64,000 nucleotides of DNA from Coccinella septempunctata (lineage: Eukaryota > Arthropoda > Insecta > Coleoptera > Coccinellidae). The notes beneath the pieces are model-generated. The model searched no databases and was not told the DNA's origin. It saw only the letters and a list, made by a program, of their open reading frames with translations. The stretch is taken from contig NC_058189.1 of the NCBI RefSeq assembly GCF_907165205.1, positions 20,272,001-20,336,000 on the forward strand. Reading direction: 5' to 3'. Below are positions 11,924 to 24,184 of this stretch, one piece after another. The stretch's first letter is position 1. Every line of letters begins with the position of its first letter. The translations under genes were made by a program, and so were the position numbers.

Positions 11924-13572
11924 CAGGGTGTGGCGTACTGAATGGATAATATTGTGCCTGCGGGAAGAGAACCTTATGGCGGTTCAGAAAATTATATTTT
12001 ATGTTTAGTAAAAGTCCCTTGGTTTTCGAGATATTGGAGATTTTCGAAAATTCGCCACTCGGTTTGCAGGCAAGACTACAAATGAAAGAATCTTTTCAAA
12101 CTGTTTTTTGGATAGTATTCCTGGATAGATGCGCTATCGGTTAAATATTATTTTTTGGGCGCATAAATAATTCTTCATAAATAAAAGATCGAATTCAAAT
12201 TTTCCGGTTTGCTTATTTTTTTTCCTAAGTTCAATCCAGCGTGGTGTAAAAAATAATATGGTTACCTGAGTGCCAAAGCAAGAGGAAACATGTCTGTTTC
12301 ACTGAGATTCTGAAATGGTATAACTCACTCCATTTTATGCATTAAATACAAAATGAATTTCTGTTACAATGAGTCAAGGCAGAGTTTGATCGTTCCTTTA
12401 ATTTTTAGCAACTGAAATGAGAATTGCAAGCAGAATAAAGCAGTTATTCCTAAGAAGTTATGAGGCATCTAGTAGAGCTCCTGATGTCCACTTTGAACAC
12501 TTTTTGTAAAACTCGATTCAATTAAACGATATTTAACAATTGGTTTTTTCTCTCGTATTCCTTCATTATAAAGCCCTATAGTTATAAAGTTAATAGTTTT
12601 TAAGCGAATTTCAAATAACGAAGTGGATTTTAGCACTTTTGTAACTAAGAAAAAAAGCTAAAAATTATTAATTTCTATTACATTTAGTCAAGACCTTCGT
12701 TTTAAAAATGCTGAAATTTAATTCATAACTTGAAATTAACTTGAAAGTATTGATTTCACAACGTTGGGGTTCAATAATAAAAGAAAACGAGAAAAAATAA
12801 CAATTTTGAAATATCGGTTCATTGAATGAAGTTTCACAAATGATGTTTAAATTGGCCACCATGAGTTCTGATACATGCTCTATATCTATATTTTCTAATG
12901 AATCGTAGCTTTATTGCATATCAACAATTTTAAAATGAGTATCGTTTCATTGAATTAAATTTCACAAAAGATGCTCTAAGAGGGCACCATGAGCTTCAGC
13001 TCATGCTCACTTCGTATAGATGATTGCTTGATTCAAGCAAGGCTATTCAGCCTGCATTTTTCATTTTAGCTGCTAAAAATTTTAGAAACAGTGTTTACAT
13101 TAAAGTAGGCCTCAACTTATTGCAATAGGAATTTATTTTGCATTAAATGCTGAAAATACAGAGAGTTATACAATTTCAGAATCTCAATGAAACGAGCATT
13201 TTTTTTTGCATTGGCTCTCAGGTAACCATATTATATTTTACACCGCGCTAGGTTGAACTTATGAAAAAAAAATAAACAAAACAGAAGAGCTGGATCTCTT
13301 TTCATGAAGAACTATTCATGCGCCTCAAAAATAATGAAAAACATTCGATAGATCATCTGTACTATCCCAAAAACAGTTTGAAGAAATTCCTTCATTTGGA
13401 GTCTTGCCTGAAAAACGAGTGGCGAAGGGTGTAATTCTCTTGAATTTTCGAAAATCTCCAATATCTCGAAAACCAAGGCACTTTTACTAAACGTAAAATA
13501 TTTTTTTCTTGAACCGCCATAGAGTCCTCTACCCGCAGGCTCCATATTAACCATTTATTACGCCACACCCTG
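11924..13572. mobile_element. Foldback element, family B
   Basis: The ends CAGGGTGTGGCGTA and its inverse are inverted repeats of about 280 bp with moderate divergence, around a centre of about 1 kb. It is inserted in the loop of family A copy 2 at a TA. Confidence 0.75.
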
Positions 13573-14289
13573 TGTAAAAGAAATAATTATTCTTCAGTCG
13601 GTGATTCCTATCGCAGAAGGTTCAATTCACTTGGGATTATGTGGAGTTCCACGAACCATAATGCATTTTCAACGGTCGCTATGGTTACGCCAGCCTACTG
13701 AAAATTCAACAGTGAATCGAAAAGCAGGAAAAAGTATGGAATTTTTTTTCTTACGTTATATTCATGTGAATAGCGATATATGATACATTTTTGAAATCAG
13801 CAAAAAAATTGCAGAAAGATGAAAGAACTTTCAACTATAGTTTACATCTGAAAAATCAGAAATCCCTGTCGTATCTCGAAAATGACTGGATGAAATTTTT
13901 TATTGATATCATATTCCAATTCCTCACAAAAAAGTGCCTGTATAATATAACAACAGATTTCGAATACGAGTTCAAATAAGCGAGTGATTCAGCTTCTTTA
14001 AAAATGACAATTTCTCAATTTTCGTTCATAACTCAAAATATCTGAACGTTAGGCTGGATATATTTTCAGTTTTGGATTAGTCAAAAAAAAGGAGCTAAAG
14101 AATGTGTCGTCCGTTTTCTTCTAGCTGCTATAGTTCTCGAGATACCATCAGTAGACAACGAATTTTGCCCACCCTGTACATTCAACAGACAAAAGACAAA
14201 AGGCAAAACATTTTTGATCCTGCAGATCGCAAAAAATGGCTATTTAGTCTCTTGCACAACACATCAATATGGGTTGTTCATCTTAAATT

Positions 14290-14830
14290 TCTGTCCAAAT
14301 AGAGCCCAAGAAAGTTAGTTGACTCAGATGATTGAGTTATCACCGGCCAAGGTGTGATAGCTCTCAGAATAACTCTCTTCTATTTTCACCATCATAGTTC
14401 TGCCATCGAGAAAACTACGCAACCACTCCAAGAAGACACCCCTGAACCCTAAGTTGAAGCAAGTATGAATTCAAAGGATAGTGAATCGAAGGCTGAAAAT
14501 AGATCAAAAAAGAGACCAGCTACGAGTAGATTCCTATCTAAACATTCATACACGGATTCGAAAAGCTTCACTGCTGCTGATTGAGTTGATTGGCCGCTTC
14601 AGAAACCATGTTGTGCAGAAGCTATAATGTTGAATCTGTTGAGATAACTCATCATTTTATTCGAAAAATTTTTGTTAATACCATGGCAAACACAGTCAGA
14701 ATGGATATCTATAGGGCGGTAATTCGTTATTTCATATAGGTCGCCATTCTTGAATACAGGAATGACTACTGACTATTGACTTCTTCAGGACATTCGGAAA
14801 CTTTGTTGGTGTGACATAAACATCAATCAA
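14290..14830 (-). pseudogene. LINE reverse-transcriptase fragment
   Basis: Minus-strand frames show FPNVLKKS, AQHGF, SGQSTQSAAVKLFESVYECL, LFFDLFSAFDSLSFEF and FLEWLRSFLDGRTM, the usual order of blocks in a jockey-like non-LTR reverse transcriptase. Stops and frame changes are frequent. The YADD block is absent and neither end is preserved. Confidence 0.75.
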
Positions 14831-15965
14831 ATGTGCAACTGAACTTGCTTGCCCGAACTCTGCTACGCATTCTTCAGAGAACGGCAGTTTCGTTCGGGCA
14901 AGTACCACTTTCCGCACTTGTTTGGAAAATATCTATTTCAGTAGCTACACTATCGATACGGGGTCTGTATTTTGAAGACTCCAATTTTTCAGAATATCAT
15001 TTCCCTAATGATGTTTGCTTTTTTGAATTTTCGCCGTCTGCTTCACCCCCAGTAAGATGTTCAATATGGAGAAAAATACCCTTTTTCGGCAACCGTCCGG
15101 GATGAACGCACTTCCCGGAAAGTAGCATTTCTCGGCGTAGTCCGGGAAGTACGTAGTTTCCAAACTAGGCCCAGAAGAATCACGTCATTGTTATGTCATT
15201 GCAATGTGAAAATCTTGGTAAGAATGATTTTGATTATTGCAGTTGATCATTACCATAGTAACGAAATAACGGTTGACAGTTCATATGAAATTAGTTGACA
15301 AAAGTTTGCAAGTTTTTCATTTCAATTCGCAATAAAATATGAAAGGCAGCAGCGATTTGTTATTTTACACGGTTGCCAAAAAAATATTGTACGCAGCACG
15401 GCCGAAAATAGTTTTTTCGGACTCACAGACTTCCAGGACTGACCTACGGCTCGTGATAGAATTTTGTCTATTCGTTCAAAAAACTCTATTTTACGTTTTT
15501 CAATCATGAATAATCGAACATCAAATTCTCTAAATGAATTACGTTCTTAAAGTGGCATTTCCAAATATCCGATCAATTCAATATTTGAGATCAAGGGGTT
15601 CAAAAATTATAGTCAACATAGCGTTTCAACGCTTCCCTGCCATTCATTAATGGACGTTCATGTCATTAATGAATGGTCGTTAGAATGACTGTCTTGAATT
15701 GAAAGAAAAACAAATTATTTTCAATGGTTCCCAAGCAATTTCTCAGAATATGGGAATATCTCTGCTATACAGTGGGTTGAAAAATAGTCAGAAACCTTCT
15801 CTCGTAAATCTTCTTTGAAAAGTAAAAAAATTGGTTGTATCTGAAAAATTCTCGAATCCTTTTCTCTAGAAAAGTGTCTTTTCCGTAACATGAATTTTAT
15901 GTTCAATGCGAGGAAGGATCTGTTATTTCGTGTCCTGATCAGTAATCAGCAATATATCTCATTTA
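14831..15965. other. Non-coding stretch with two small hairpins
   Basis: A 55-bp unit at about 14849-14903 has ends CTTGCCCGAAC and GTTCGGGCAAG. A similar hairpin built on ACTTCCCGGA and TCCGGGAAGT lies at about 15110-15155. Otherwise nothing is recognised. Confidence 0.4.
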
Positions 15966-16102
15966 AACCCGTTTGCACCGACTTATTTGAGACATGATTA
16001 AAGTTAATTCGGTTATTGCTACGGTAACTGCTATAGAAATCAGAGAAATAATCAAGTATTAACGTTAATCTCGCCTTAAATAAGTCGGTGCACACGGCTG
16101 TT
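15966..16102. mobile_element. Short MITE, family Q
   Basis: The inverted ends contain GTTTGCACCGACTTATTT and its complement, about 25 bp each, around 85 bp of AT-rich sequence. The flanks TTTA and TTAA suggest a short AT-rich target duplication. Confidence 0.65.
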
Positions 16103-17756
16103 AAGTGCATAGTGATATTTCAATATCTTCACACATATCGAATCAAGTTTTAACGGTGGCGGAAAATTGTGCTGAAATTCAATATTACTGATGTTGAAAA
16201 ATAATTTTCTTGAGTTGGATTTTCATTCTTGTTCGAGTTTGGAAGCAATTTCTCAGAAAAATTTTGGAATTTTCTTCTCAGTACTCTTCTTTTTGTCAAC
16301 AAGGGTTGATAATGATAGTAGCCTAGATGGTAGATTTGAATAGAACTGACCATAGTTTTATAATACAAAGGCTTTCATTTTGAATATATGAGGATGATGA
16401 GATGCAAGATTTGAATCACGAGGAAGCACTGATGAAGAGTCGTGGCATTTTGCTAGCTTGTTCAAATTGATAACAAAAGTGGTAGCCCATCTAGATAAAA
16501 GAACCACTTGGGGTTAGTAGGTCTTAGGGTAGACCTTTACTAAAGTAAGAATGCTCAGTTTTCATGAAAAAAAGCCAGAATGAAGTGGGGAGGGGAATTT
16601 CTTCTATGACATAATTTCTGTTATAGGACTTCTTGATTACAGAAGAAATATAGAAAATCTAACAACCTCATCTTGAGAAAAATATGGTAAAAAAAAAGAA
16701 TGTCTAGCAGTGTCGAACGAGTTCAGAACCTGGATGTTGAACGACCAACGACCCCGTTATGATTTCGAACAAGCAGATAAGCTTGATCTAACGACAGTAT
16801 TCTTCTCATTTCGGTCACCTTATTTTTGAATGGAAATTTTTGCCAGTAGTATGTTTTGAAAACAGTTCTGCCAACAGCTGAACTCAATCGATTTCTGTCT
16901 ATATACCCATTTCATTTGCTTTGCTATGATAACAAAATATCTATTCAGTTTTAAGCCCTTCCTCTGCCTTCATCTTAGAAGCGATAAAGCGGATGAGATA
17001 TGTGCAAAAAATATATTTTGATTTTATGTTTCGAAAAGCACTGATGTGAGTCAGGAACTTCTATCTTTTTTTTTTAATTCTTCATCAAAGAGGTATAATA
17101 TTGAAATGATGAGGCTGAGACTTGATGAAAATCCATAGTTGAAATATAGATTGGATTATGTGATTTCCACAACGTTAAGCTGGCTTATCTTCATCCACCT
17201 GATGATGCTATAATCAAAGCGAAGCAAGTGTAATGTTTAAAAAATTCAAAATAGTGAAAATCATACAGTACTTCTGATGATTCCAAATATTGCAAACTCG
17301 ACCCTACTTAGCTTTAGGTTTCGTAAAAATGAAAAGAAATCGTAACATTCTACATTCAAACCTCCTCGTTTCAGATGCACTAATTCCTATGCACCTGACC
17401 TTCCGCAGGAATAGAGCAGCTGCAAGTAAACAAACTATAAATCCAGTGCCCTCATATTTTTGAACTGAATATATCCCACACAATAAATTAACGTTGTGTC
17501 CTCCACAAACTGGCAACATCGTTGGAAGTAACAACTGTATATTTATCGATAATGGGCTGCTCTATCTACGGAAGGCACAACGTCTTCTCCATTTCAAGGG
17601 ATTTTATTTGCGAAAAATGTTTTCCCCTCTCTAGGTATTCTGCTTCTGAAGATTCCCCTCATAATATATATACAAAAAATTTTATGCACCGACCCTTCCT
17701 TGACCCGGAGGTCAGGTCGCCTGTTCAACTTAACGGAGGTCACTTCGTACCCGATA
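16103..17756. other. Non-coding stretch without recognised features
   Basis: Only short open frames occur, none with recognisable similarity. I see no clear repeat ends or splice structure. Confidence 0.4.
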
Positions 17757-17757
17757 T

Positions 17758-17799
<42 letters not shown>
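17757..17799. repeat. (TA)n microsatellite
   Basis: About 20 uninterrupted TA units abut the plus-strand LINE 3' fragment. Confidence 0.95.
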
Positions 17800-17801
<2 letters not shown>

Positions 17802-17958
17802 AGAGCAGTTTCAGTTATAATATATGTAAGCTGTACAATGGTGTTCCTGATCATTTGAAACTATTGAATCAAAATATGTTCAAGAAAAAGATCAAAACTT
17901 ATCTTCTCGATTCCGCATCAGTGTAATTTCTCTGTCATCTCTGTAAATTTTTAGTCTC
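17800..17958 (+). pseudogene. 3' end of a jockey-like LINE, plus orientation
   Basis: The frame reads NICKLYNGVPDHLKLLNQNM and then KKKIKTYLLDSASV and a stop, followed by a 3' region ending in (TA)n. The same sequence occurs inverted at 18475-18640 as the end of the larger minus-strand LINE, so two copies of one LINE 3' end face each other. Confidence 0.8.
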
Positions 17959-17969
17959 TTGAATATGAA

Positions 17970-17991
<22 letters not shown>

Positions 17992-18047
<56 letters not shown>

Positions 18048-18345
18048 GATTTCACACGAACGTGGGATATGTATGACTATTCGGGCCGGTTGGCCAAGAC
18101 TAGTCATATTGTCAGTGAGGGAAGATTGCCTGGCGTATGATGCCGACCGTCCCCAGTATAACCGCCTTCTGCATCCATAGAATTGTGTTCGAGGGCAGTT
18201 TCATTTCTAGGAGGTGCTCTGTCGTCTTTCGGTGGACCAACCCATTGCTGCTGATGACTAAGGGTTTTATCTCGACTTTATCTAAGTGCCACATGCTCTT
18301 CATTTGTCTTGCCAGCGGCTCATATTTTGTTATCTTTATCTTTTC
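17992..18345 (-). mobile_element. 5'-truncated LINE with poly(A) tail inserted in (TA)n
   Basis: On the minus strand a short frame reads MKSMWHLDKVEIKPLVISSN and ends near GTVGIIRQAIF, matching the C-terminal tail seen in many LINE ORF2 proteins (tryptophan-rich start, then LGTARIL-like). A run of about 55 T on the plus strand (17992-18046) is its poly(A) tail. It sits within the (TA)n between two other LINE ends. Confidence 0.7.
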
Positions 18346-18374
18346 ATATATATATATATATATATATCTTTATC

Positions 18375-18470
<96 letters not shown>
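18346..18470. repeat. Long (TA)n microsatellite
   Basis: There are two TA tracts separated by CTTTATCTTTC. They form the tail of the adjacent minus-strand LINE. Frames encoding repeated Tyr-Ile across this tract are artefacts. Confidence 0.95.
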
Positions 18471-18473
<3 letters not shown>

Positions 18474-18474
18474 T

Positions 18475-21318
18475 ATTCAAGAGACTAAAAATTTACAGAG
18501 ATGACAGAGAAATTACACTGATGCGGAATCGAGAAGATAAGTTTTGATCTTTTTCTTGAACATATTTTGATTCAATAGTTTCAAATGATCAGGAACACCA
18601 TTGTACAGCTTACATATATTATAACTGAAACTGCTCTCAAAAGTAGATGTTCTGTGACGGGGGCACGCCACAAAATATTTCTTCGACGTATGTTGATGTT
18701 ATGTACGTCTGTTCTGTATACCAATCTATTAAAGAGATATGGTGGGCTTCTCCTTAGAATGATATTGTGAAATGCACATAAAGAAAAAAATTCAAAGGAA
18801 ATCCTCATCGGAAGCCAACCCAATTCTCCCAACTTATGAGACACATGATCATACTTCCTAATTCGATAAATGAACCTAATACAAGAATTCTGTACACGTT
18901 GGATCCGGTCCAAAGTTTCTTTGTCTAGACAAAAACTATAGACAGGTGAACAATAAGTGAACTGCGACAGGACCAAATATTCGCACAGAACCATCTTAGT
19001 ATGCACTGGAAGGCACGACCTATGTGGGTACAGCAATCTTAACGCACCATACGCCCTCCGAACCACACTCACCACGTGCTTACGAAATCGAGAGAATCGT
19101 CTATTATCAAACCCAAGTGTTTGCGTTGTCAACGAATTTAATGCCCTCATTATTTATTGTCGGTTTGTATCTGTCCTTAATAATTTGTTTGTTCTTGTTC
19201 GAACCAAATATGAGAGCAGATGGATTTTTTGCATTCAGTTTCAACGCAGGTTTCGCGGCAATGTCGGCCAGTTGATTCAGATCCTCATTCATTTTCAATG
19301 CTGCATCATCCAGGCCATCTATGGTGAAATCATAATAGAGTTGAAAGTCATCGGCGTACATAGGGACCCTACAATATTGAATAAACGTGATGAACTGGCT
19401 GGTGTAAACCAAAAAAAGGAGAGGGCCGAGAATTGAACCTTGAGGAACACCATCCAGAATATTCCTAACCTGGCTGGTTTTACCACCCAGCTTCACACTC
19501 TGTGAACGACCCGCCAGGTATGACTCGAAAAGGCGCAGAGCATTCCCGCGGACTCCACACGATTCCAAAATAGCTAAAAGAATGTCATGTTTAACCGTGT
19601 CGAAGGCCCTGCAGAAAACAAAGTCACACACTTAGAGTCATCGAGCGAGCGCAGGATGCCAGTGGAGCTGTATCCCGGACGAAAACCCGATTGAACTCCA
19701 GGCAAATCGAATTTTTTTCAAGATATTCGGCAAGTTGGTCAGCCATTATTTTCTCAAACAACTTGGATAATCCTGACAGAATGCTGATGGGTCTAAGATC
19801 AGAGAGTTGCTGAGGACTACGATTTTTGGGAATAGGGGTAACCTGAGCATGCTTCCAGGATGTAGGGAACTTTGAATCAAGCAAAATTGTATTGAAGATG
19901 TTCACAATAAAAGGAAGGATTAGAGGACAACATATCTTGATAAACGATATCGAAAGATTATCGACACCAGGAGAACTATTTTTCAGATTCTGCAAGAATT
20001 TCAGAACCGTTTCCTCATCCACAAGACGAAAATTGAACTCCTCTGAACAAATCAAATTATCTTTATAATAATCCAATACCGAACTATCTGAATTAAGGGA
20101 TGGATTTTTCAGAAAATAATCATTAATTTCATCAGGGTCATCGAAGTTAAGATAAGACCGTGATTTATTCGATATTCCTAGAGATTTGAGTTTCTTCCAT
20201 TGTTCCCTACTCGAAGCATTGACGGTGATATGATGAAAGTATAACCGCTTCTCCTCTTCTACAGCCTGATTCACTACATTACGCAGGTGCTTGTATTCCT
20301 CTCACCTATATCCTCAGTTTTATGTTTTTTATATCTAGCCTTGGCTTTGTCTCTTTCCTTCATCAAACCTCTTATTCTATCAGTCATCCATGGTGCACGC
20401 CTCTTCGATGTTCTGATAACTCTCGCAGGAAAATGTTTATTAAATAACTCATCAGGGTCATCGAAGTTAAGATAAGACCGTGATTTATTCGATATTCCAA
20501 GAGATTTGAGTTCCTTCCATTGTTCCCTACTCGAAGCATTGACGGTGATATGATGAAAGTATAACCGCTTCTCCTCTTCTACAGCCTGATTCACTACATT
20601 ACGCAGGTGCTTGTATTCCTCTCACCTATCCTCAGTTTTATGTTTTTTATATCTAGCCTTGGCTTTGTCTCTTTCCTTCATCAAACCTCTTATTCTATCA
20701 GTCATCCATGGTGCACGCCTCTTCGATGTTCTGATAACTCTCGCAGGAAAATGTTTATTAAATAACTCCATCAATGTATCCGAAAAAAACTTCACCTTCT
20801 CATCAATGTCATACATGTGAAATAACCTCGAAAAATCAGCGGCAGAAATGTCATCGAACAGCAACTGCTCATCGAACCCTCTGCAGTCCCTGATGGTGAA
20901 AATCCGCGGTTCAATCTTTGTTTTCTGTATTCTCATCTTACAAGCTACACATTTGTGTCGAGAAAAGGGAGATGGACACGAGAAGGCCGACGTCACAATG
21001 CCATTTTCATTGCTCAAAATAATATCAATAAGCGATTCCGAAGTAGGGGTAATATGAGTCGGCTCCCGAATAAGTTGCTGCATATCGATAGAAGAAAGCA
21101 TGGAATCGAAATATTTCACTGAAGGTAAATCCACATCCAAAAAATTAACATTAACGTCCCCAACACAGATAACATCCTCACAATAAGATAAAGCATGAGT
21201 TAAACTAGTTTCTAGCGCATGAATAAAAAGTTTGTAAGGTAAGTGAGGGGGTTTATAAACAACAGCAACTACAAAAGAAATTCCCTTACAACTAACTTTT
21301 ACGAATAAAGGATGATTC
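18475..21318 (-). pseudogene. Jockey-like LINE ORF2, 5'-truncated, frameshifted
   Basis: Minus-strand frames in order: endonuclease (VGDVNVNF at about 21160, SLIDIILSN, SRHK), the linker, reverse transcriptase (ILSGLSKLFEK, FCRAFDTVKHD, GVPQGSILGPLLF, MYADDFQLYY at about 19370) and the C-terminal region with FTYCSPVY and RIQRVQNSCIRF. Frames change near 19625 and 18600. A 320-bp tandem duplication (20130-20767) disrupts the linker. The N-terminus of the endonuclease is missing at 21318. The 3' end runs into (TA)n. Confidence 0.9.
20130..20767. repeat. 320-bp direct tandem duplication inside the LINE
   Basis: Sequence starting CATCAGGGTCATCGAAG at 20130 recurs at 20450 with almost complete identity; a TA indel and a few substitutions distinguish the units. 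The period is not a multiple of three, so the duplication itself shifts the LINE reading frame. Confidence 0.92.
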
Positions 21319-21457
21319 ATGCTAGACCGTGTCGGAGCCGGGCCGGGACCGACTCCGGCCGTTGGAACCGGGTCGTGGCCGAGCGTCCATACATGCTATA
21401 CCGTCAGTTCTGACCGTGCCTTAGCCGTGTGTGTATCGTTATTATTGTGATTTCAGA

Positions 21458-22424
21458 ATGATTTTTGCCGAAGAAGAGTTATTAACCTCCATTAAGCTAG
21501 CAGAACCACTTCCGAATTTTGGATTTATTTTGCGGCCATAATTTTAGGCTAATTTATTACTCCAATAAAAAATTTTTTGCTCCCCAATTTTTGGAGAAAT
21601 TGGGGGTTCTGCTAGCACTAGGGTAATAAATTTGCTTTAAAATAGTATATAATCAGATTCTGGATAAACAATGGATTATCGGTTTTGTCCGGCTAGCGAC
21701 GGGTTGGGTTAACGAAACCCCCAATGTCTCCAATAATTGGAGAGCAAAAAATTTCTCACTAGGGTAATGAATTAGCCTGAAGGGCAGGTGTGATCAGATT
21801 CTGGATAAATATTGTATTAGCGGTTTGGTTCTGCTAGCTTGACGGTAAAGATAGCAGAACCTTTTTTTTTTAAAAAAACCATTCTAGGGAAATCCGCAGT
21901 AGGTTCAAATGAGAGCCTAAAATGAGCCTAAAATTATGGTATTGTCAGGTTTCTGCTAAATGTTTTATTAGCTTCTGGGTTCTGCTAGCTTAACGTTAAG
22001 CTAGCTTCTCCAAAAATTGGGGAGCAAAAAATTTTTAATTGGGGTAATAAATTAGCCTAAAATTATGGCCGCAAAATAAATCCAAAATTCGGAAGTGGTT
22101 CTGCTAGCTTAAGGGGGTGATGTATTAGCAATTGCAATTGTACTTGATGAAGGGGAAAAGGAGAAACCAGTTGATAAAATTAAAAATTCTACAAAGAGAT
22201 GGTGCGTGCATCCAACTTGGCGAAAACGAAAGTAAGAGGGAGAATTTGCAACACTCTATAAAGAACTGTTGGACGATGAAAGTCAATTCTTCTGATATTT
22301 TCGTATGTCCAAAGAATGATTCCATATTTTACTTTTAAAAGTTAAATATGGTCTCACAAGACAGAAGACAAAATTTCAGGAGCCCATTTCACCTACTGAA
22401 GGATTAGAAGTGTGTCTCAGGTAG
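21458..22424 (+). pseudogene. HARBI1-like (PIF/Harbinger) transposase fragment, split by a foldback
   Basis: A frame starting MIFAEEELL at 21458 is interrupted after about 11 codons by a 613-bp foldback and resumes at about 22112 with DVLAIAIVLDEGEKEKPVD, then RWCVHPTW, FATLYKELLDDESQFF and YFRMSKE, the order typical of the N-terminal part of PIF/Harbinger nucleases. In-frame stops follow RKRK, SQFF and MSKE. It ends where the LTR element begins nearby, so the DDE core is absent. A tttcag precedes the ATG. The GC-rich 21320-21410 may be this transposon's own end. Confidence 0.75.
21496..22108. mobile_element. TTAA-flanked foldback element, family U
   Basis: GCTAGCAGAACCACTTCCG and its inverse form terminal repeats of about 105 bp. 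TTAA lies directly outside both ends (21492-21495 and 22109-22112), as for piggyBac-type insertion. The core GGTTCTGCTAGC recurs several times inside, often next to GGGTAAT, suggesting stacked copies of its own end. Confidence 0.85.
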
Positions 22425-22471
22425 TTCATTAATAACCAATACACAAATTTTATTAGGAAAATCAACATATA

Positions 22472-22759
22472 TGTTAGATTTAATAAAACACGTGGTTGGT
22501 ACTTTTTATTCACAAAGTAAGATGGCGGTCGGTTATCTAGCACGTGGAGGTGCTCTAATAAAGGGTCAGGTACACAGCGTACCGCCAGACAAGGTAGTTC
22601 AAGTAATTGTGTCCTCGGCCTGTGCAAAAAGAGAGAGCAGGTAACATTGGAGCACAGAGTTCACAGAGTATAGGTTCTATACTCTTATTCTTCCTTCGAC
22701 ATTCGTCGTCGGACATTATCAGTATATTTTAAGGGGGGTTAAATTAACATTTGCTAACA
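22472..22759 (-). repeat. 3' LTR (55-bp deletion)
   Basis: It matches the other LTR except that 55 bp following CACGTGGTTGGTA are missing. Confidence 0.85.
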
Positions 22760-23060
22760 GGGCCATACTGACCACTGAAACGTCCTCGTTTCACTTAGTA
22801 GGCATAAACAATATCTTAATATCAAACAAAATTTTTAAAGGGAGCTTGTAAACATAAAACAGTTGAATCTTTGTGTACATGGCTCTGTTTGATGCGCTGG
22901 CTCGCGCTGCGGCATTATTATAGGTGGAAAAAAGAGCCAAGCGAGAAAAAAACCACCACCGCTTACTGTTTACAGATCAGGTCAGCAAAACACTTGGAAT
23001 TTCAAAAGTTGATACAATTGTCATTTACAACATATAAACTGTTAAATTAGGTTTGTGACA

Positions 23061-23430
23061 TTGCACAGAAGTTAGCCTCTACTAGGGACTCCCGTCCGGG
23101 CCTTACTTGTCAATTGCACAGAAGTTAGCCTCACTAGCGACCTCCCGTCTAGGCCTTACTTGTCAATATCACAACTGTGAAATTGCACAGAGGTTAGCCT
23201 CAACTAGGGACTCCCGTCCGGACCTTACTTGTCAATTGCACAGAGGTTAGCCTCACTAGAGACATCCCGTCTGGGCCTTACTTGTCAATATCACTACTGT
23301 AAAATTGCACAGAGGTTAGCCTCACTAGCGACCTCCCGTCTAGGCCTTACTTGTCAATATCACTACTGTGAAATTGAACAGAGGTTAGCCTCAACTAGGG
23401 ACTCCCGTCCGGGCCTTACTTGTCAATTTT
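23061..23430. repeat. Six-unit tandem repeat inside the LTR element
   Basis: Units start at 23061, 23114, 23183, 23236, 23305 and 23374, giving spacings of 53, 69, 53, 69 and 69. Each holds TTGCACAGAGGTTAGCCTC and ends CCTTACTTGTCAAT. A 16-bp insert containing TATCACTACTGTGAAA makes the 69-bp form. Confidence 0.92.
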
Positions 23431-24184
23431 ACATATTCGTATTTAGTACCGAAAACTTATCATGGAATTTCAAGTGCTTTGGAAAACATTCAACATAAAA
23501 TGAACATGAGACAATACAATGGATCAAAACATAACAATAAGAATCTCATAAGGAACAGTATAGAACATAAAATCTGATGGACATGAGAATATTTCACTTC
23601 GTCATGGCACATCATTGAAACTAGCACTCACTCATCACTATTTGCTTTTTTTAGGCCAAGGCCTCATTGGTTCTTGGCCGGATATAATTATATTCTGGAC
23701 TCCCACTCTTCTCAAGGCATATAGATCGTTTGGTAGGACTGCTTGCACTTCGAAAGGTCCAATAAATGTTGGCTTCAGTTTTTCTTCATTCGATAGATGT
23801 CACCTTCATGGAAATTTTCTGATTAACATCAATCGGTAACCTAACCTGATGTTCGAGACCTGCCAGCGTTATACTATACTCCTGGATTGCTCAACGGGAA
23901 CATTTTACATTCTTGTGTAAATCTTCATAAGAATTCACCTACAAAACAGATCAAACTTTGCAATTGGTTTTGATTTTCCTGAAACATAACAAAGCGCCAG
24001 TATCTTATTTTCACTAGGTATTTTCCGACTAAGTTAGTCGACATGCTTGAAAATTTTTGTTATTTGACAATATTCGATTTATTCAATAATTTACTAATCG
24101 CTCGTCCAATCCTGACAAGTCTAGATTCAAATCTAATGTGCTAATTGATTGTTACGAACACTGGGAAACTAAAGTTTGACTGAA

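Larger units (their letters stand above)
11028..14176. mobile_element. Foldback element, family A, copy 2 (inverted), with nested insertions
   Basis: The arms match copy 1 in reverse orientation: the left starts CAGAATGTGCAAAATTCG after TA and the right ends CACCCTG before TA. Its centre is split by foldback B (11924-13572), and its left arm by a 166-bp insertion with a TAAGTA duplication (11403-11568). Confidence 0.8.

Noticed and set aside
17959..18504. Open frames of repeated Tyr-Ile, Phe or Lys
   Set aside because: They are translations of (TA)n and poly(T) tracts, not genes.
23061..23430. CRISPR-like regular repeats
   Set aside because: The intervals are themselves repeated, not unique spacers, and the array is inside a eukaryotic LTR element.
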